Source of the DNA: Nitriliruptoraceae bacterium
GTDB taxonomy: Bacteria > Actinomycetota > Nitriliruptoria > Nitriliruptorales > Nitriliruptoraceae
NCBI GenBank assembly: GCA_007120485.1
Contig: SKNP01000187.1
Coordinates: forward strand, 1 to 5,099
DNA: 5,099 bases
Reading direction: 5' to 3'
Shown: piece after piece, positions 4,724-5,099 of the stretch
How the letters are laid out: each line of letters starts with the position of its first letter
How positions within the stretch are numbered: position 1 is the stretch's first letter
Translations under genes and position numbers: made by a program
Notes under the pieces: generated by a model
What the model saw: only the letters and a program-made list of their open reading frames with translations
What the model was told of the DNA's origin: nothing
Databases searched by the model: none

Positions 4724-5099
4724 TCAGCCGAGCATCCGGGTGGCGATCGGTTCGAGCACGTAGCTGACCAGCACCCCGTTGAAGATCCCGACCAGGGCGA
4801 TCAGCACCGCCAGCACCATCACCGTCGCGATCACCCGCCAGGATGGCTCGGTCGCATCGCGGACGACGCCCTCCTGCGGGTTGACCACGAAGATGCGTTC
4901 GAACAGCCGCACGAAGTACACCAGCGTCAGCAGGCTGGACAGCACGACCACCACGGCCACCAGCCAGTTGCCGACGTCGATCGCCCCCCAGATCAGGTAG
5001 AACTTGGAGAAGAAGCCGGCGGTCGGCGGGATGCCGACCATCGACAACGCGGCGATCGCGAACCCGCCCATGGTCCACGGCATCACCTTGCCCAGACCG
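4724..5099 (-). CDS. Proton-conducting antiporter-like membrane subunit (MrpD/MnhD or NuoN type), C-terminal part
   Basis: Reads leftward from the window edge to TGA (4726-4724); 124 residues are visible and the N-terminus lies beyond 5099. The segment KVMPWTMGGFAIAALSMVG-IPPTAGFFSKF is the late conserved stretch of the Oxidored_q1 (proton_antipo_M) family. It is followed by a second membrane helix (visible residues ~45-66), a polar loop, and a last helix (~85-110). These proteins conduct H+ across the cytoplasmic membrane as part of Mrp Na+/H+ antiporters or respiratory complex I. The Lys in GFFSK (visible residue 32) matches the conserved lysine of NuoN and MrpD; NuoM has Glu there and NuoL has SKD. 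The phrase MPWTM with SMxGIPPTAGF favours MrpD-like over NuoN. The family is usually about 500 aa, so roughly three quarters is missing. Partner genes must lie to the right or be absent. Confidence 0.85.
   Translation of the reverse strand, partial: GLGKVMPWTMGGFAIAALSMVGIPPTAGFFSKFYLIWGAIDVGNWLVAVVVVLSSLLTLVYFVRLFERIFVVNPQEGVVRDATEPSWRVIATVMVLAVLIALVGIFNGVLVSYVLEPIATRMLG

Noticed and set aside
4092..5078. Minus-strand 328-codon frame over the HNH 3' end and the antiporter gene
   Set aside because: Shadow of both genes; the antiporter frame next to it has clear membrane helices and family motifs, this one does not.

Overview
The window is GC-rich DNA with short intergenic gaps, and it most likely comes from a high-GC actinomycete (phylum Actinomycetota). 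Three things point there: a DUF222/13E12-type HNH protein, a family expanded in Actinobacteria; a LexA box of the Gram-positive/actinobacterial form CGAAC-N4-GTTCG; and an acyl-CoA carboxylase subunit carrying its own biotin domain. I cannot name a genus.

Layout, left to right. (1) Positions 2-619 (+) are the 3' end of an acyl-CoA carboxylase alpha subunit, with a linker region and a biotinyl domain. (2) A 165-bp gap holds two hairpins. (3) Positions 785-1945 (+) encode a 386-aa protein I do not recognise; it ends in a very basic tail. (4) A dienelactone-hydrolase-type alpha/beta hydrolase follows 27 bp later at 1973-2536 (+), probably in the same transcript. (5) The gap 2537-3012 opens with a strong GC palindrome and a GCGC hairpin, which look terminator-like. 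It then carries about 60 codons resembling the C-terminus of a PIN-like DUF5615 toxin, with no visible start or N-terminus. (6) A compact promoter, with a perfect LexA operator filling the -35/-10 spacer, drives a DUF222 + HNH protein at 3074-4534 (+). (7) A 189-bp gap with a possible terminator separates it from a convergent gene. (8) Positions 4724-5099 (-) are the C-terminal part of a proton-translocating antiporter-like membrane subunit (MrpD/MnhD or NuoN type).

The carboxylase, the hydrolase and the antiporter subunit look like ordinary metabolic genes. The accessory part is 2537-4723: a decayed toxin-like fragment followed by an SOS-controlled HNH gene. The most notable points there are the operator placement and the loss of two expected metal-ligand histidines in the HNH motif, although its four zinc-finger cysteines are kept. 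No rRNA, tRNA, CRISPR array or insertion-sequence ends were seen.
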